Position numbers and translations under genes: made by a program. From DATDIC01 sp963764525 (GTDB taxonomy: Bacteria; Pseudomonadota; Alphaproteobacteria; Acetobacterales; Acetobacteraceae): a DNA stretch of 64,000 nt. Under the pieces are notes generated by a model. That model had not been told where the DNA came from. It saw nothing but the letters and a program-made list of their open reading frames with translations, and did no database searches. The stretch spans positions 62,001-126,000 of the forward strand of contig CAVXTC010000029.1 in the NCBI GenBank assembly GCA_963764525.1. The letters are read 5' to 3'. This document shows positions 1-9,404 of this stretch, piece by piece. How positions within the stretch are numbered: the stretch's first letter is position 1; each line of letters opens with the position of its first letter.

Positions 1-862
1 TCCACCACCCGCTCCATCCCGCCGGCGCCGATCACGACGGGGACCCCCACATAAAGATCGTTGATGCCATACTGCCCGGTCAGCCAGGCGGCGCAGGGCA
101 GCACGCGTTTCTTGTCGCGCAGATAACTCTCCGCCATCGCAATGGCCGAGGACGCCGGCGCGTAAAACGCGCTGCCGCGCTCCAGCAGCTTGACGATCTC
201 GCCGCCGCCATTCGCCGTCCGCGTCACGATCGCGTCGATCTTCGCCTGCGTGCTCCAGCCCATCTTGATCAGGTCGGGTACCGGAATGCCGGCAACCGTG
301 GAATAGCGGATCAGCGGCACCATCGAATCGCCGTGCCCGCCCAACACGAACGCCGTCACATCCTCCACCGATACGCCGAATTCGTGCGCCAGGAACAACC
401 GGCAGCCGGGACTGAATCCAGCACGCCCGCCATGCCGACCACGCGATTGGCCGGCAGGCCGGACTTCTGCTTCATCACCCAGACCATCGCATCGAGCGGG
501 TTGGTGATGACGATCACGAACGCGTCCGGACAATGCGTGCGGATGCCCTCGGCGACCTGCGCGATGACGCCGGCGTTCTTGCCGATCAGGTCATCGCGCG
601 ACATGCCGGGCGTGCGGGCGAACCCGGCGGTGACGATGACGACATCGGCGCCCTTGATCGCGGCATAGTCCGATCCGCCGGTCATCGCCGCGTCGAAGCC
701 TTCGACCGGGCCGGCCTGCATGATGTCCAGCGCCTTGCCGGCGGCCACGCCGCCGAACACGTCGAACAGCACGACGTCGCCCAGTTCCTTCAGCCCGATC
801 AGATGGGCGAGCGTGCCGCCGATATTGCCGGCGCCGATCAGGGCGATCTTGTTGCGGGCCAT
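1..862 (-). CDS. mdh: malate dehydrogenase, C-terminus cut by window edge, frameshifted
   Basis: This is NAD-dependent malate dehydrogenase, the TCA-cycle enzyme that oxidises malate to oxaloacetate. The N-terminus has the Rossmann signature IGAGNIGGTLAHL, then TAGFARTPGMSRDDL and VITNPLDAMVWV, ending at VVGMAGVLDS. There the frame breaks at about 400-418. The expected continuation (LFLAHEFGVSVEDV, then LGGHGDSMVPL) is found in another frame down to position 1, where DLYVGVPVVIGAGGMERVV can be read. The break equals one lost or two gained bases. The gene is central and otherwise well conserved, so a sequence error is as likely as a real mutation. In many alphaproteobacteria zapE lies next to mdh; here transporter debris separates them. 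Confidence 0.93.
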
Positions 863-928
863 GCGGACCTCATGGAATGCGGAAAACAGGGCGAACGGCC
901 GCCAGGCCGGTTGGCTGGCCGGGGGTTG

Positions 929-1565
929 CTATCCCAATGCAGGCGAGCCGGCAAGGCGATCGCCGCTTTGCGCCGTCCTCTGCGGACCCTGCGCCTGCGG
1001 TGAAATTCTTCCTCGCATCACCTGCAGCACTTCGCCGACGGTCTCGGGGTCCAGGGCGCTGGTCGGCTCGTCATACAGCATCAGCGCCGGCTCCATCGCC
1101 AGCGCTCGGGCGATGGCGACGCGCTGTTGCTGGCCGCCGGAGAGTTCATCGGGAAATGCATGCGCCTTATCCGGCAGGTGGACGCGCCGGAGCAACTCAT
1201 GCGCGAGCTCGCGCGCCTGCTTCGGCGGCATCTGCTTCACGCGGATCGGCCCGAATGCGATATTGTCCTCGGCCGACAGGTGCGGGAACAGCTCGAAGCT
1301 CTGGAACACCATGCCCATGCGGCGCCGCAACAACGCGGCCTGCCGGCGTGGCGTGCGGGCAATGTCCTTGCCTTCGAAAACGATGCTGCCTGAAACGATG
1401 GGCTCCAGCAGGTTCAGGCAGCGCAGCAGCGTCGATTTGCCGGAGCCGGACGGGCCGAGGATCACCAGGCATTGGCCCGGCCGAGACCGACAGATCGATG
1501 CCTTTCAACACGTCCAGCGTACCGAAGCGCTTCCAGATCCAGGACGCGCTGAGCAGAGCGGTCAC
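929..1565 (-). pseudogene. amino-acid ABC transporter ATPase remnant (GlnQ/HisP type), truncated
   Basis: The ATPase of a polar amino-acid importer can be recognised in two frames. It starts at 1565 with MTALLSASWIWKRFG, shifts frame near 1475 (one extra base restores AGQCLVILGPSG), then carries Walker A GPSGSGKST, the Q-loop region MVFQSFELFPHL, the signature LSGGQQQRVAIARAL and Walker B LMLYDEPTSALDP. Homology stops after EVLQVMR at about 1014, and the next 28 codons resemble nothing. The switch histidine (normally in a VTHE motif) and roughly the last quarter of the protein are missing, so the product could not work even if the frameshift were an error. Its 3' end runs up against the start of mdh. 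Confidence 0.85.
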
Positions 1566-2274
1566 CGTGCCGCTGCCGGCCGCGGCCGAGGCAGCGACCA
1601 GGACGCGGCGCGGCCCAGGCGGCGGCGCAGATGACGCTCGATGACAGACTGGATCACCATGAACAGCGTCGTCATCGCGAGATACCAGATGCCGGCGGCG
1701 CTCAATGTCTCGATATAGCGGAAATTCCCGGATGCGGTCTGATCGGCCACCAACAACAACTCCTGGACGCCGATACCGAGACCAGCGCGGATAGTTTCAG
1801 CATGCTGATGAACTGGTTGCCGATCGGCGGGATAATGATGCGCAGCGCCTGCGGCAGCACGACCCAGCGCATGACCTGGCGATCCGGAAGGCCCAGCGCC
1901 GGGCGGCGAGCCGCTGGCCGGGACCGACCGCGCGGATGCCGGAGCGCATGATCTCCGCCATGTAGGCGGCCTCGTTCAGGCCGAGCGCCAGCACGCCACA
2001 GGCAAAACCGGGCAGCAGAATGCCGAAGCTCGGCAGCACGTTGAATGCGAACACCAGTTGCAGCAGCACCGGTGTGCCGCGGAACAGCCACAGGTAGAAC
2101 AGCACAGCGGCGCGCACGGGACGCGCGACGCTTCTTGGGCAATGGCCAGCAGCAGGCCGATCGCCATCCCACCGCGAGCGACGAAATACTGAGCGAGAAG
2201 GTGATGCAGGCAGCATGAAAGAACGCGGCGCTGATCAGGTATTGCAACAGCAGATGCGGCTGGAACAGCATCAT
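1562..2274 (-). pseudogene. amino-acid ABC transporter permease remnant (HisM/GlnP type)
   Basis: Pieces of a polar amino-acid permease occur in order but in changing frames. From the start near 2274 come MMLFQPHLLLQYLISAAFFH, then GMAIGLLLAIAQE, then LFYLWLFRGTPVLLQLVFAF, then ALGLNEAAYMAEIMRSGI, which is the conserved EAA-loop region, then VMRWVVLPQALRIIIPPIGN, and finally ETLSAAGIWYLAMTTLFMV. At least four frameshifts are needed to join them. This density is much higher than elsewhere in the window. The gene lies between the binding-protein and ATPase remnants in normal operon order, so the cassette decayed as a unit or this stretch is of very poor sequence quality. Confidence 0.85.
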
Positions 2275-2280
2275 CGTCGG

Positions 2281-2882
2281 TCAGAATAGCGAACTGGCCG
2301 CCGGCAGGTTCCATTTCTTCATCAATCCGGCATAGGTTCCATCGGCACGATGGCCTGCAGCGCCTTCGGCAAGGCGGCTTTCAGACCTGGATTGTCCTTC
2401 CGCAGCGCGATGCCAAGCTGGTATCGGTGTCGAACGGCGCGCCGCCGGGGGCGAAAGCGCCGGGGGTTTCATGCACCAGCGCAGCGAGCGTACCGGTGGA
2501 GACAATGATCGCATCGGCACGATCCTGCGTCAGCGCCAAGCGTAATTGGTGGTACCAGGCAGCGACAGCACGGTGACGTCAGACTTGCCCTGGTCTGGCA
2601 GGTTGCGCCGGCCTTGCTGGCGGAGGCTTCGAACACCGTGCCGACGGGCGCGGCGATGCGCAGCCCGCACAGGGACGCACGCCGTCGATGTGCTTCGGAT
2701 TGCCGGCGCGCACGACGATCTGGTTGCCGACCAGCAGGTAGGGGACGAAGTCCGCCACCTCCAGCCGCTGCGGATTGATGTACATGCCGCTGATGACGAT
2801 ATCGACGCGCTTGCCAAGAAAAGCCGGTATCAGACCTTTGAAAGCAAGCGGTACAGCACCGGTTGCAAAGAGGAAGTAAGAA
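2281..2882 (-). pseudogene. amino-acid ABC transporter substrate-binding protein remnant, N-terminus missing
   Basis: This is the C-terminal part of a family 3 periplasmic binding protein. Readable pieces are FKGLIPAFLGKRVDIVISGM and MYINPQRLEVADFVPYLLVG, typical of the middle of such proteins, and the end GLMKKWNLPAASSLF. Several frameshifts separate them. The signal peptide and first lobe, expected to take about 80-90 residues, are absent: homology begins only a few bases from the stop of zapE (2885). The 5' end of the operon has therefore been lost. It is the first gene of the debris that ends with the truncated ATPase next to mdh. Confidence 0.8.
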
Positions 2883-2884
2883 TT

Positions 2885-4039
2885 TCACGTCAGATGCGGC
2901 AACGCGAGCCAGTCCTGGCTCTGCATCTCGTCCAACCGGGAGGCGGTGCGTTCGAACATGCGCGCGCCCTCGCCCTGCTGGTACAGCCGGTCCGGCGGCG
3001 CCTCCGCCGAGGCGACCAGCTTCACCCGGTGGTCATACAGCGCATCGACCAGAATGATAAACCGCCGCGCCTTGTCGTAATTGTCCGCCGACAACAGGGG
3101 AATTCCATCCAGCACCAGCGTGTGGAAATGCGTCGCCAGCGCCAGGTAGTCGCCGGGCCCGAGCGCGGCACCGCACAGTGTCTCAAAGTCGAACCTGGCG
3201 ACTCCCGCCGCGGCGAGTGGCACCAGCAATCGTCGGCCCATCACCGTCAGCGTCTGTGGCTTCGCCGTGGCATGACCGGTCAGTTCGGCGAAGGTCTGAT
3301 CGAGCGCCAGGTCGGCGCGCGCATCCGCCGGCACGTGCCAAGTCGGCATGCCGCGCAGCCGGGCTCGCCGGAAATCGCGGCCGGCATCCATCTCCAGCAC
3401 GTCCAGATGCCGTTTCAGCAGCTCAATGAACGGCAGGAACGCATCCCGCCCCGGCCTGCCCTTGAACAGATCGTCCGGCCGCGTGTTTGAGGTGGCAACG
3501 ACGATCACCCCGCGCTCGAACAGCGCCTGGAACAACCGACCAAGGATCATCGCGTCGGCGATGTCGTTGACCTGAAACTCGTCGAAACACAGCAGCGCCG
3601 CCTCGGCGGCGATGGCATCAGCGAGCGGCGGGATCGGGTCGTCGATGTCCGGATTGGCGCGCTTGAATGCGTGGATCCGGGCGTGCGCGTCCTGCATGAA
3701 GCGGTGGAAGTGAATGCGCCGCTTCCGCCGGACTTGGGCCGCCGCGAAGAACAGGTCCATCAGCATGGATTTGCCGCGGCCGACCTGGCCGACCAGATAC
3801 AGCCCGTTCGGAGCGCCCTCGGGTGCCTCATCGAACGGCTTGCGGCGCAGCAGGCGGGACAGGAAGCCGTTTCCGTTGGCGGGACGCGGCGGCGGATCGT
3901 AGCCGCGCAGCCCGACCCACAGGCCCTGCAACCGCTCGGCGGCCATGGCCTGGGACGGATCGGGGGCCAAGCCCCCGGCTCTCAGCTTGGCCCGATAGGC
4001 TGGCAGCGGCCCGGCGGCCGTATCGGGTTGTGTGTCCAT
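2885..4039 (-). CDS. zapE: AFG1/ZapE family cell-division ATPase
   Basis: The 384-residue product is an AFG1-like P-loop ATPase. In E. coli the family member ZapE acts at the division ring. Walker A is GQVGRGKS near residues 84-91, followed by MLMDLFFAAA. Walker B is LLCFDEFQVND, and the sensor-like segment VVATSNTRPDDLFKGR follows, all characteristic of the family. The length is normal and the frame is intact, in contrast to the genes downstream. Start is the ATG at 4039 (MDTQPDTAAG). It is read in the same direction as mdh, which lies beyond the transporter debris. Confidence 0.93.
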   Translation of the reverse strand: MDTQPDTAAGPLPAYRAKLRAGGLAPDPSQAMAAERLQGLWVGLRGYDPPPRPANGNGFLSRLLRRKPFDEAPEGAPNGLYLVGQVGRGKSMLMDLFFAAAQVRRKRRIHFHRFMQDAHARIHAFKRANPDIDDPIPPLADAIAAEAALLCFDEFQVNDIADAMILGRLFQALFERGVIVVATSNTRPDDLFKGRPGRDAFLPFIELLKRHLDVLEMDAGRDFRRARLRGMPTWHVPADARADLALDQTFAELTGHATAKPQTLTVMGRRLLVPLAAAGVARFDFETLCGAALGPGDYLALATHFHTLVLDGIPLLSADNYDKARRFIILVDALYDHRVKLVASAEAPPDRLYQQGEGARMFERTASRLDEMQSQDWLALPHLT

Positions 4040-4125
4040 GATGGCGCGCCGCCTTAGCGCGTCGTGCGCCGGGCTTCAACGCAACGCGTTCCGTGGTAAA
4101 GCGCCGGCGCGCAAGGAGAAGGCGA

Positions 4126-4758
4126 ATGATCGAGTTGGACTACGCCGCGCTGCGGGCCGCGCCTGTCGGCACCGATCCGTTCCCGCATCTGGTCGTCCCC
4201 GACTTCGTGCCGCCCGCCAGCCTGCGCGCCGTGCTGGCCGATCTGCCGCCGCTCAGCCGGCGCGGCTCGATCCCGCCCGGTGCATTGCAACTCGGCCCGG
4301 CGTCGGCGGCGCTGGTGCAGGAGTTGGAAGGTCCGGCCTTGCGCGCGGCGATCGCGGCGCGATTCGGGATCGATCTTGCGCAGGCGCCGACGTTGCTGAC
4401 GGTGCGCGGCTGGACCACGGATCGCGACGGGCACATCCACGTCGATTCGCGCGCCAAGCGGGTAACCGTGCTGCTGTACCTCAACCCGGCGACCACGGCC
4501 TTCGCCCAGCATCAGGGCTGCCTGCGGTTGCTGCGCCGCCCCGATGACCTGGAGGATTACGCCGTCGAGGTGCCGCCGGTGAACGGCACACTGCTGGTGT
4601 TCCCCAACGGTCCGACCGCATGGCACGGACACAAGGTGTTTTCCGGCCAGCGCACCAGCATTCAGCTCAATTACATGGCCACCGACGCGAAGGCCCGCAG
4701 CGAACTGCGCCGGCACCGGATCTCCGCCTGGATGAAGCGGCTGACCCGGGCGGCATGA
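4126..4758 (+). CDS. 2OG-Fe(II) oxygenase family protein (prolyl 4-hydroxylase-like)
   Basis: A 210-residue protein with the double-stranded beta-helix signature of Fe(II)/2-oxoglutarate oxygenases. The metal ligands appear as H105-x-D107 in DGHIHVDSRAKRVTVLLYLN and H167 in TAWHGHKVFSG, with R176 placed to bind 2-oxoglutarate. The ATG at 4126 is chosen because AAGGAGAA lies just upstream at 4112-4119; the frame is open further upstream but those codons are arginine-rich and unconvincing. The substrate is unknown. Similar proteins occur next to sugar or peptide modification genes, but the neighbours here give no clue. It is divergent from zapE with under 90 bp between them. Confidence 0.82.
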   Translation: MIELDYAALRAAPVGTDPFPHLVVPDFVPPASLRAVLADLPPLSRRGSIPPGALQLGPASAALVQELEGPALRAAIAARFGIDLAQAPTLLTVRGWTTDRDGHIHVDSRAKRVTVLLYLNPATTAFAQHQGCLRLLRRPDDLEDYAVEVPPVNGTLLVFPNGPTAWHGHKVFSGQRTSIQLNYMATDAKARSELRRHRISAWMKRLTRAA

Positions 4759-4948
4759 TCGGGCGGCATGATACCGGCGGCGGGTCGAATTGATGCCCTG
4801 GTGTCGCCGCGGTTTTGGCCGGCTGTTCCCGAACCTAGCCCAGGCGTAGGCTCCTTCGGCCCTCGAATCGGGATTTGCGGCCCGACAATGTCCAATTAAT
4901 GATTGCCGCTCCATCCACAGCGCCCGCCATCGGAAGGATCCGACGACC

Positions 4949-5398
4949 ATGGAGTATTTTCTGATCCGCCTGTCCTATCAGGCCGCGGCCTGGAGCGAGT
5001 TGGTTGCCACCGCAACCGATGTTGACACGCGTTTGGCTTCGGTGCGCGGGCTGGTCGCGCAACTTGGCGGATCGTTCGCCCACTTCCACTTCTTCGAAGG
5101 TCCGCATTTTGCCGCCGCCGGCCAGAGCCATGTGATCGAGGACAAGTTTTTTGGGTTCGGCGAAGATGACGTGATCACGGTCGTGGCGCTGCCCGACAAC
5201 CGGACCGCTCAGGCGTTTTCCATGGCGATCGCCGCGGAATCCGGGGTCAGGCAGGTGAACCTCACCCCGCTCGTGCCGATCCCGCATGCGATCGAGGCGA
5301 TGGGCACCGCGCGGGAGGCGCGCAGCCGGATCAGCTATGCGGCTCCCGGGCGTCCCCCGACAGGGGCACCAGCCAAACGACGGGCCGCCAAACGGTAG
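4949..5398 (+). CDS. GYD-domain-like protein
   Basis: This 149-residue protein starts MEYFLIRLSYQAAAW and shows the alternating ferredoxin-like pattern of GYD-domain proteins: an N-terminal strand, a helix with RLASVRGLVAQLGG, then GEDDVITVVALPDNRTAQAF and a C-terminal strand VRQVNLTPLVP. The basic tail (PAKRRAAKR) is probably disordered. No function is established for the family. The gene stops 59 bp before the start chosen for the cyclase-ATPase gene, and the two may be cotranscribed. Confidence 0.7.
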   Translation: MEYFLIRLSYQAAAWSELVATATDVDTRLASVRGLVAQLGGSFAHFHFFEGPHFAAAGQSHVIEDKFFGFGEDDVITVVALPDNRTAQAFSMAIAAESGVRQVNLTPLVPIPHAIEAMGTAREARSRISYAAPGRPPTGAPAKRRAAKR

Positions 5399-5456
5399 CG
5401 ACCGCCCGCTCGGTCCCGGTCCGCGACGCCGGCAGATCCCCGAAAAGACCCGCACA

Positions 5457-8400
5457 ATGGAATGCCCCCGCTGCAACGCCGAAGCCCGTCTCGGGGCACT
5501 GTTCTGCTGGCGTTGCGGCGACGCCCTGGGTGGCACTGGGGGGACCGTGGCGCAGGACGCGATCCAATTACCTGAGACGTCTTCGCCGTCGCGGACCGGC
5601 GGTCACGCTCCGTGGGACGGTGCGTATCGGCGTGATTTCATAAGCGACGCTTACGACACCGAACGCAAGCAGATCACCGTGCTGTTTGCTGACATCTGCG
5701 ACTCGACGCGGCTGATCGCCGGCAAGGATCCGGAGAACGCCTGGAAGCTGCTGGAACCGGTGATCCAGACCATGATCGACTCGGTCGAAGCCTATGGTGG
5801 AACCGTCAATCAGATCCAGGGCGACGGCATCATGGCGCTGATGGGCGCCCCGGTCGCGCACGAGGATCACGCATTGCGCGCCTGCTACGCTGCATTGCGC
5901 ATATTGCAGAAGATATCGGAGCCCGGCACCTGGCGGCAGCAGGCCAACGACCACGTGCGGCTGCACATCGGAATCGCCTCCGGCGAGGTCCTGGTCGGCC
6001 GGATCGGGTCCGGCCTCAACCGAAGCTACAACGCCAATGGCGAGGTGATCCACCTCGCCTCCCGCCTGCAGCACCTGGCCAGGCCGGGCCAGATACTCTG
6101 CTCGGCTGAAACGGCGCGCCAAATCGACGGGTTCATCGATGTCAACCTGCACAGAAGCGCCGCGGTGCGCGGGCTCGACCATCGGATCAACATCTTCGAG
6201 CTGCGCGCCGCCAGGACCGTGCGCACGCGTTTCCATGCCGTCGTTGACCGCGGCCTGACACCGTTCATCGGCCGGGAGCACACGATTGCGCTGCTGCAGG
6301 AGCGATTGCAGCGTGCGCAAGGCGGTGCCGGCCAGGTCGTCGAACTGATCGGCGATGCCGGGGTCGGCAAGTCCCGGTTGATCTGGGAACTCACGCGCTC
6401 GCCATTGACGGCATCCTGGCGGGTTCTGGAATCAGGAGGCGCGTTCTACGCAAAGGACATTCCGTATCATACGATGGCTGGGCTGCTCAGGGATTATTTC
6501 ACGCTGGGCGAACTCGATCCGCTGCCGACGGTCCACCGCAAGCTGGCGGACGGTCTCGCCGCGATCGGTATCGGATGGGATCGCGTGCGGCCGGGGGTGC
6601 AGTCGCTGCTGGGGCTGGAGCCGCGCGAGGCGGCATGGGCCAGCATGGACCCGATCCATCGCCGAGAAGCGGTCATGGCCGCGTTCATCGAGATCGTCAC
6701 CCGCCTCAGTGACGACAGGCCGCTACTGATCGTCGTCGAAGACCTGCACTGGACCGATTCCGGTTCGCGCGAGCTGCTCAGCAGGCTGATCAGGCTGATC
6801 GCCGGAAAGAAGATACTGCTCCTGGTGGATTATCGCCCGGAACACGAGCCGGAGTGGTCCGCTGCGGATTGCATCACCCGCATCGTCATCGATCCGTTGG
6901 CGCCCTCGGACTCGGGCCGACTGGTCCAGACGGTGCTTGGCGACCCGTCGGCAATCGTCGCCTTGCAAAAGGAACTGGTGGAACGCACCGCGGGCAATCC
7001 GTTCTTCCTTGAAGAAACCATGCGTGCGCTCATTGAGGCCAGGGTGCTGGTCGGCCAACCCGGCGCGCTGCGGCTGACCTCCGAGCCGGTCGGGAAATAT
7101 CTGCCGGCCTCAGTCCGGGCGGTGCTCGAAGCCCGTATCGACCGCCTCACTGTCCGCGCCAAGCGCCTGCTGCAGGTGGCATCCGCGATCGGCAGCCGGT
7201 TTCCGGTCACCCTGCTGTCAACCGTAATGCGAGATCTGCTGCCCGAAACACTTCAGGCCGACCTGCATCGCCTGGTCGGCGCCGGCCTGATCTACGCCGG
7301 CGATCTCTACCCCGAGCCGGAATATCGTTTCACCCATGCGCTGACCCAGGAAGTCGCCTATGACGGGCTGCTGCGCGACCGCCGCCGCCGGCTGCACCGC
7401 CGCATCGCCACGGCCATCGAGACGCTTTATCCGGATCGGCTGATAGATCAGGCCGAGACCCTGGCGTTCCACGCGGCCGGCGGCGAGGACTGGAGCAAGC
7501 TCGCCACCTATGGACGGATGTCCGGCCGAAAAGCCGCCGCCCAGTCGGCTTATCGGGAGGCGGTCCGCCATTTCGAGCAGGCGCTCAACGGTCTGGTTGC
7601 CTTGCCGCGCTCGGACGCCACCCTCACTGACGCCATCGATATCCGCTTTGAGCTGCGTAACGCCCTGTTCCCGCTCGGCGAAGTCCCTCGCGACCTGCAG
7701 CACATGAGGATCGCCGAGGACCTCGCGAAGGCGTTGCAGGACCGTCGCCGGCTGGCCTGGACCTCGGCATACATGGCGCGCGATCTGGCGCTGCTCGGCA
7801 ATCCTGATGAGGCGCTCGAAGCCTGCATGCGCGTGGTGCCGCTGGCCCATGAGATCGCCGACAAGGAGCTCGGCCTGCTGGTCCGATCGTACACCGGGCA
7901 GGCGCATTACGCGTTGGGAAACTACCGGCAGGCAGCCGAAACCCTGCGCGAACTGGTCAGCGACGTTCCGGCGCACGATCGGCGGGCGTTCGGGCTGCCG
8001 CAGCCGGGTCACATCTTCTTTCGCGGCTGGCTGGTCTGGGCGCTGGCCCGGCTGGGCGATTTCACCGAGGCGGAGCGCGTCGCCGGCGACCTGCTGCGCG
8101 ACGCCGCGGACTCCGACCAGCCGCTGTCACGCGTGGTCGCCTCCTACAGCCAGGGGTTCTGGCTTGTGCACAACGACGATTTCGAAACAGCGGTTCCCCC
8201 GCTCGAGGCCGGCCTGGAATTGTGCCGGCAATGGGGCCTGTCCGCCTGGTTCACCAATCTCGCCTCCAGCCTGGGATATTGTTATGCGCGGCTCGGCCGT
8301 GTCGCCGCCGGACAGGACCTGCTCGGGCAAGCCATCCGGCAGACCCGGGCGATCGGGATCATGGTGAGCCACGCGGCCGAAGTCGCGTGGTTGGCGGAGG

Positions 8401-8699
8401 CGTGCCTGATTGCCGGAGCCGCCGACCAGGCCGCCGAACACGCGCAGGCGGCAGTCGATCTGGCACGGCATTACAAGGAGCGCGGCAACGAGGCGAACGC
8501 GCTGCGCATGCTGGCGGATGCGCTGCGCTATAGCAGTGGTCATCGCGGCCGCGCCGAGCCGCTGTTCGAGCAGGCGCTGGCCCTGGCGACCGAGTGCGAA
8601 ATGCAGCCGGTCATCGCTGCGTGCCGGCAACGTCTGGCTGCTCTGCGCGACGGCTCCAACCCGATCATCGGATCGGCGGGATCGCGCCTTCGCGCTTAA
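5457..8699 (+). CDS. class III nucleotide cyclase with AAA ATPase and TPR-like domains
   Basis: A 1080-residue regulator. Residues 3-20 form a zinc ribbon (CPRC and CWRC). Residues about 70-250 are a class III adenylate/guanylate cyclase domain: the metal aspartates appear to be D79 in VLFADICDSTR and D123 in QGDGIMALMGAP, and NANGEVIHLASR carries the usual catalytic Asn/Arg pattern. Next is an NTPase module with Walker A GDAGVGKS at 299-306 and Walker B LLIVVEDLHWTD. The C-terminal half has TPR-like helical repeats. The ATG at 5457 is preferred because the zinc ribbon starts there; an earlier in-frame start at 5286 would overlap the GYD gene. Such proteins are predicted cytoplasmic signal integrators; cyclase activity is inferred. 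Confidence 0.9.
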   Translation: MECPRCNAEARLGALFCWRCGDALGGTGGTVAQDAIQLPETSSPSRTGGHAPWDGAYRRDFISDAYDTERKQITVLFADICDSTRLIAGKDPENAWKLLEPVIQTMIDSVEAYGGTVNQIQGDGIMALMGAPVAHEDHALRACYAALRILQKISEPGTWRQQANDHVRLHIGIASGEVLVGRIGSGLNRSYNANGEVIHLASRLQHLARPGQILCSAETARQIDGFIDVNLHRSAAVRGLDHRINIFELRAARTVRTRFHAVVDRGLTPFIGREHTIALLQERLQRAQGGAGQVVELIGDAGVGKSRLIWELTRSPLTASWRVLESGGAFYAKDIPYHTMAGLLRDYFTLGELDPLPTVHRKLADGLAAIGIGWDRVRPGVQSLLGLEPREAAWASMDPIHRREAVMAAFIEIVTRLSDDRPLLIVVEDLHWTDSGSRELLSRLIRLIAGKKILLLVDYRPEHEPEWSAADCITRIVIDPLAPSDSGRLVQTVLGDPSAIVALQKELVERTAGNPFFLEETMRALIEARVLVGQPGALRLTSEPVGKYLPASVRAVLEARIDRLTVRAKRLLQVASAIGSRFPVTLLSTVMRDLLPETLQADLHRLVGAGLIYAGDLYPEPEYRFTHALTQEVAYDGLLRDRRRRLHRRIATAIETLYPDRLIDQAETLAFHAAGGEDWSKLATYGRMSGRKAAAQSAYREAVRHFEQALNGLVALPRSDATLTDAIDIRFELRNALFPLGEVPRDLQHMRIAEDLAKALQDRRRLAWTSAYMARDLALLGNPDEALEACMRVVPLAHEIADKELGLLVRSYTGQAHYALGNYRQAAETLRELVSDVPAHDRRAFGLPQPGHIFFRGWLVWALARLGDFTEAERVAGDLLRDAADSDQPLSRVVASYSQGFWLVHNDDFETAVPPLEAGLELCRQWGLSAWFTNLASSLGYCYARLGRVAAGQDLLGQAIRQTRAIGIMVSHAAEVAWLAEACLIAGAADQAAEHAQAAVDLARHYKERGNEANALRMLADALRYSSGHRGRAEPLFEQALALATECEMQPVIAACRQRLAALRDGSNPIIGSAGSRLRA

Positions 8700-8720
8700 G
8701 GACAATCCCGACGGTCGAAC

Positions 8721-8763
8721 TTGAGGTAATCGTTATCATGAGTCGCTCCACAGTCGGCAGGAC
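8721..8763 (+). repeat. left copy of ~42-bp direct repeat flanking the GxxExxY unit
   Basis: The segment matches 9405-9445 in the same orientation, with an identical 17-base end (TCCACAGTCGGCAGGAC) and a shared ATCGTTATC block. A few substitutions and a two-base gap separate the copies. Together they bracket the inverted repeats and the GxxExxY gene. Confidence 0.7.
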
Positions 8764-8905
8764 AGTGCGGCGTGGCTGAGGCGGGTGGCCTCATCATCTT
8801 CATTATGACCTTCGCCGGTCTTCGTGACTGATGCACGAACGGCCGCGCGTCCCGTCGATTGAGCATTGTCCGGTGCGCCGGCGCATTTATGCTTTATCCA
8901 TTTTT

Positions 8906-8938
8906 AACACGGAGGAAGGGCGAGGGCCACGGGGGGCC
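8906..8938 (+). repeat. left 33-bp inverted repeat of the GxxExxY unit
   Basis: This begins AACACGGAGGAAGGGCGAGG and ends in a GGGGGGCC run. It matches the reverse complement of 9341-9373 at 31 of 33 positions. It lies 14 bp before the GxxExxY start codon. CACGGAGG-type repeats are, from memory, common beside GxxExxY genes in other bacteria. Confidence 0.85.
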
Positions 8939-8952
8939 CCGGAGTTCAGGCC

Positions 8953-9328
8953 ATGCTTCTCGCTGCTGATCTGACCGAACGGATTATCGCTCTTGCGATC
9001 GAAGTTCATCGTAATACCGGGCAAGGCCTGTTGGAATCGGTCTATGAGCAGTGCTTGTGTTACGAACTCCGCCAGGCCGGTCTCGCAGTCGAGCGGCAGG
9101 TTGGTATCCCGATCACCTACAAGGGAGGACAGATCGCCGAAGGCTTTCGGGCGGATATCGTTATAGACCGCCAGGTCATTCTGGAAAAGGCGGTCGGTCG
9201 CGGCCATTCTGCCGGCGCATGAAGCCCAATTGCAGACTTACTTGCGAATGAGCGGCATCAGGATCGGCCTGATCCTCAACTTCAACGCATCCCGCCTGAT
9301 CGACGGTCTCCGCCGCTTCGTGGTTTGA
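8953..9328 (+). pseudogene. GxxExxY family protein, frameshifted by a 4-bp duplication
   Basis: The gene encodes a GxxExxY protein, a small family of unknown function thought to be related to PD-(D/E)XK nucleases. The name motif is GLLESVY, after IIALAIEVHRNTGQ, and FRADIVIDRQVILEKAV follows. The frame then fails: GGTC is present twice in tandem at 9192-9199. Dropping one copy restores VAAILPAHEAQLQTYLRMSG and an end of DGLRRFVV at the TGA of 9326-9328, giving 123 residues, the usual family length. The E-K spacing in ILEKAV is one residue shorter than the ExK I would expect, so there may be a second lesion. It sits between 33-bp inverted repeats. Confidence 0.88.
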
Positions 9329-9340
9329 GACAACCTCCGT

Positions 9341-9373
9341 GGCCCCCCGTGGACCTCGCCCGTCCTCCGTGTT
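9341..9373 (-). repeat. right 33-bp inverted repeat of the GxxExxY unit
   Basis: The reverse complement matches the left copy at 8906-8938 with two mismatches. It begins 12 bp after the restored GxxExxY stop codon, so the pair encloses little more than the gene itself. Confidence 0.85.
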
Positions 9374-9404
9374 GGAACCCTAAAAGTGCTCCCAATCATC
9401 AAGT

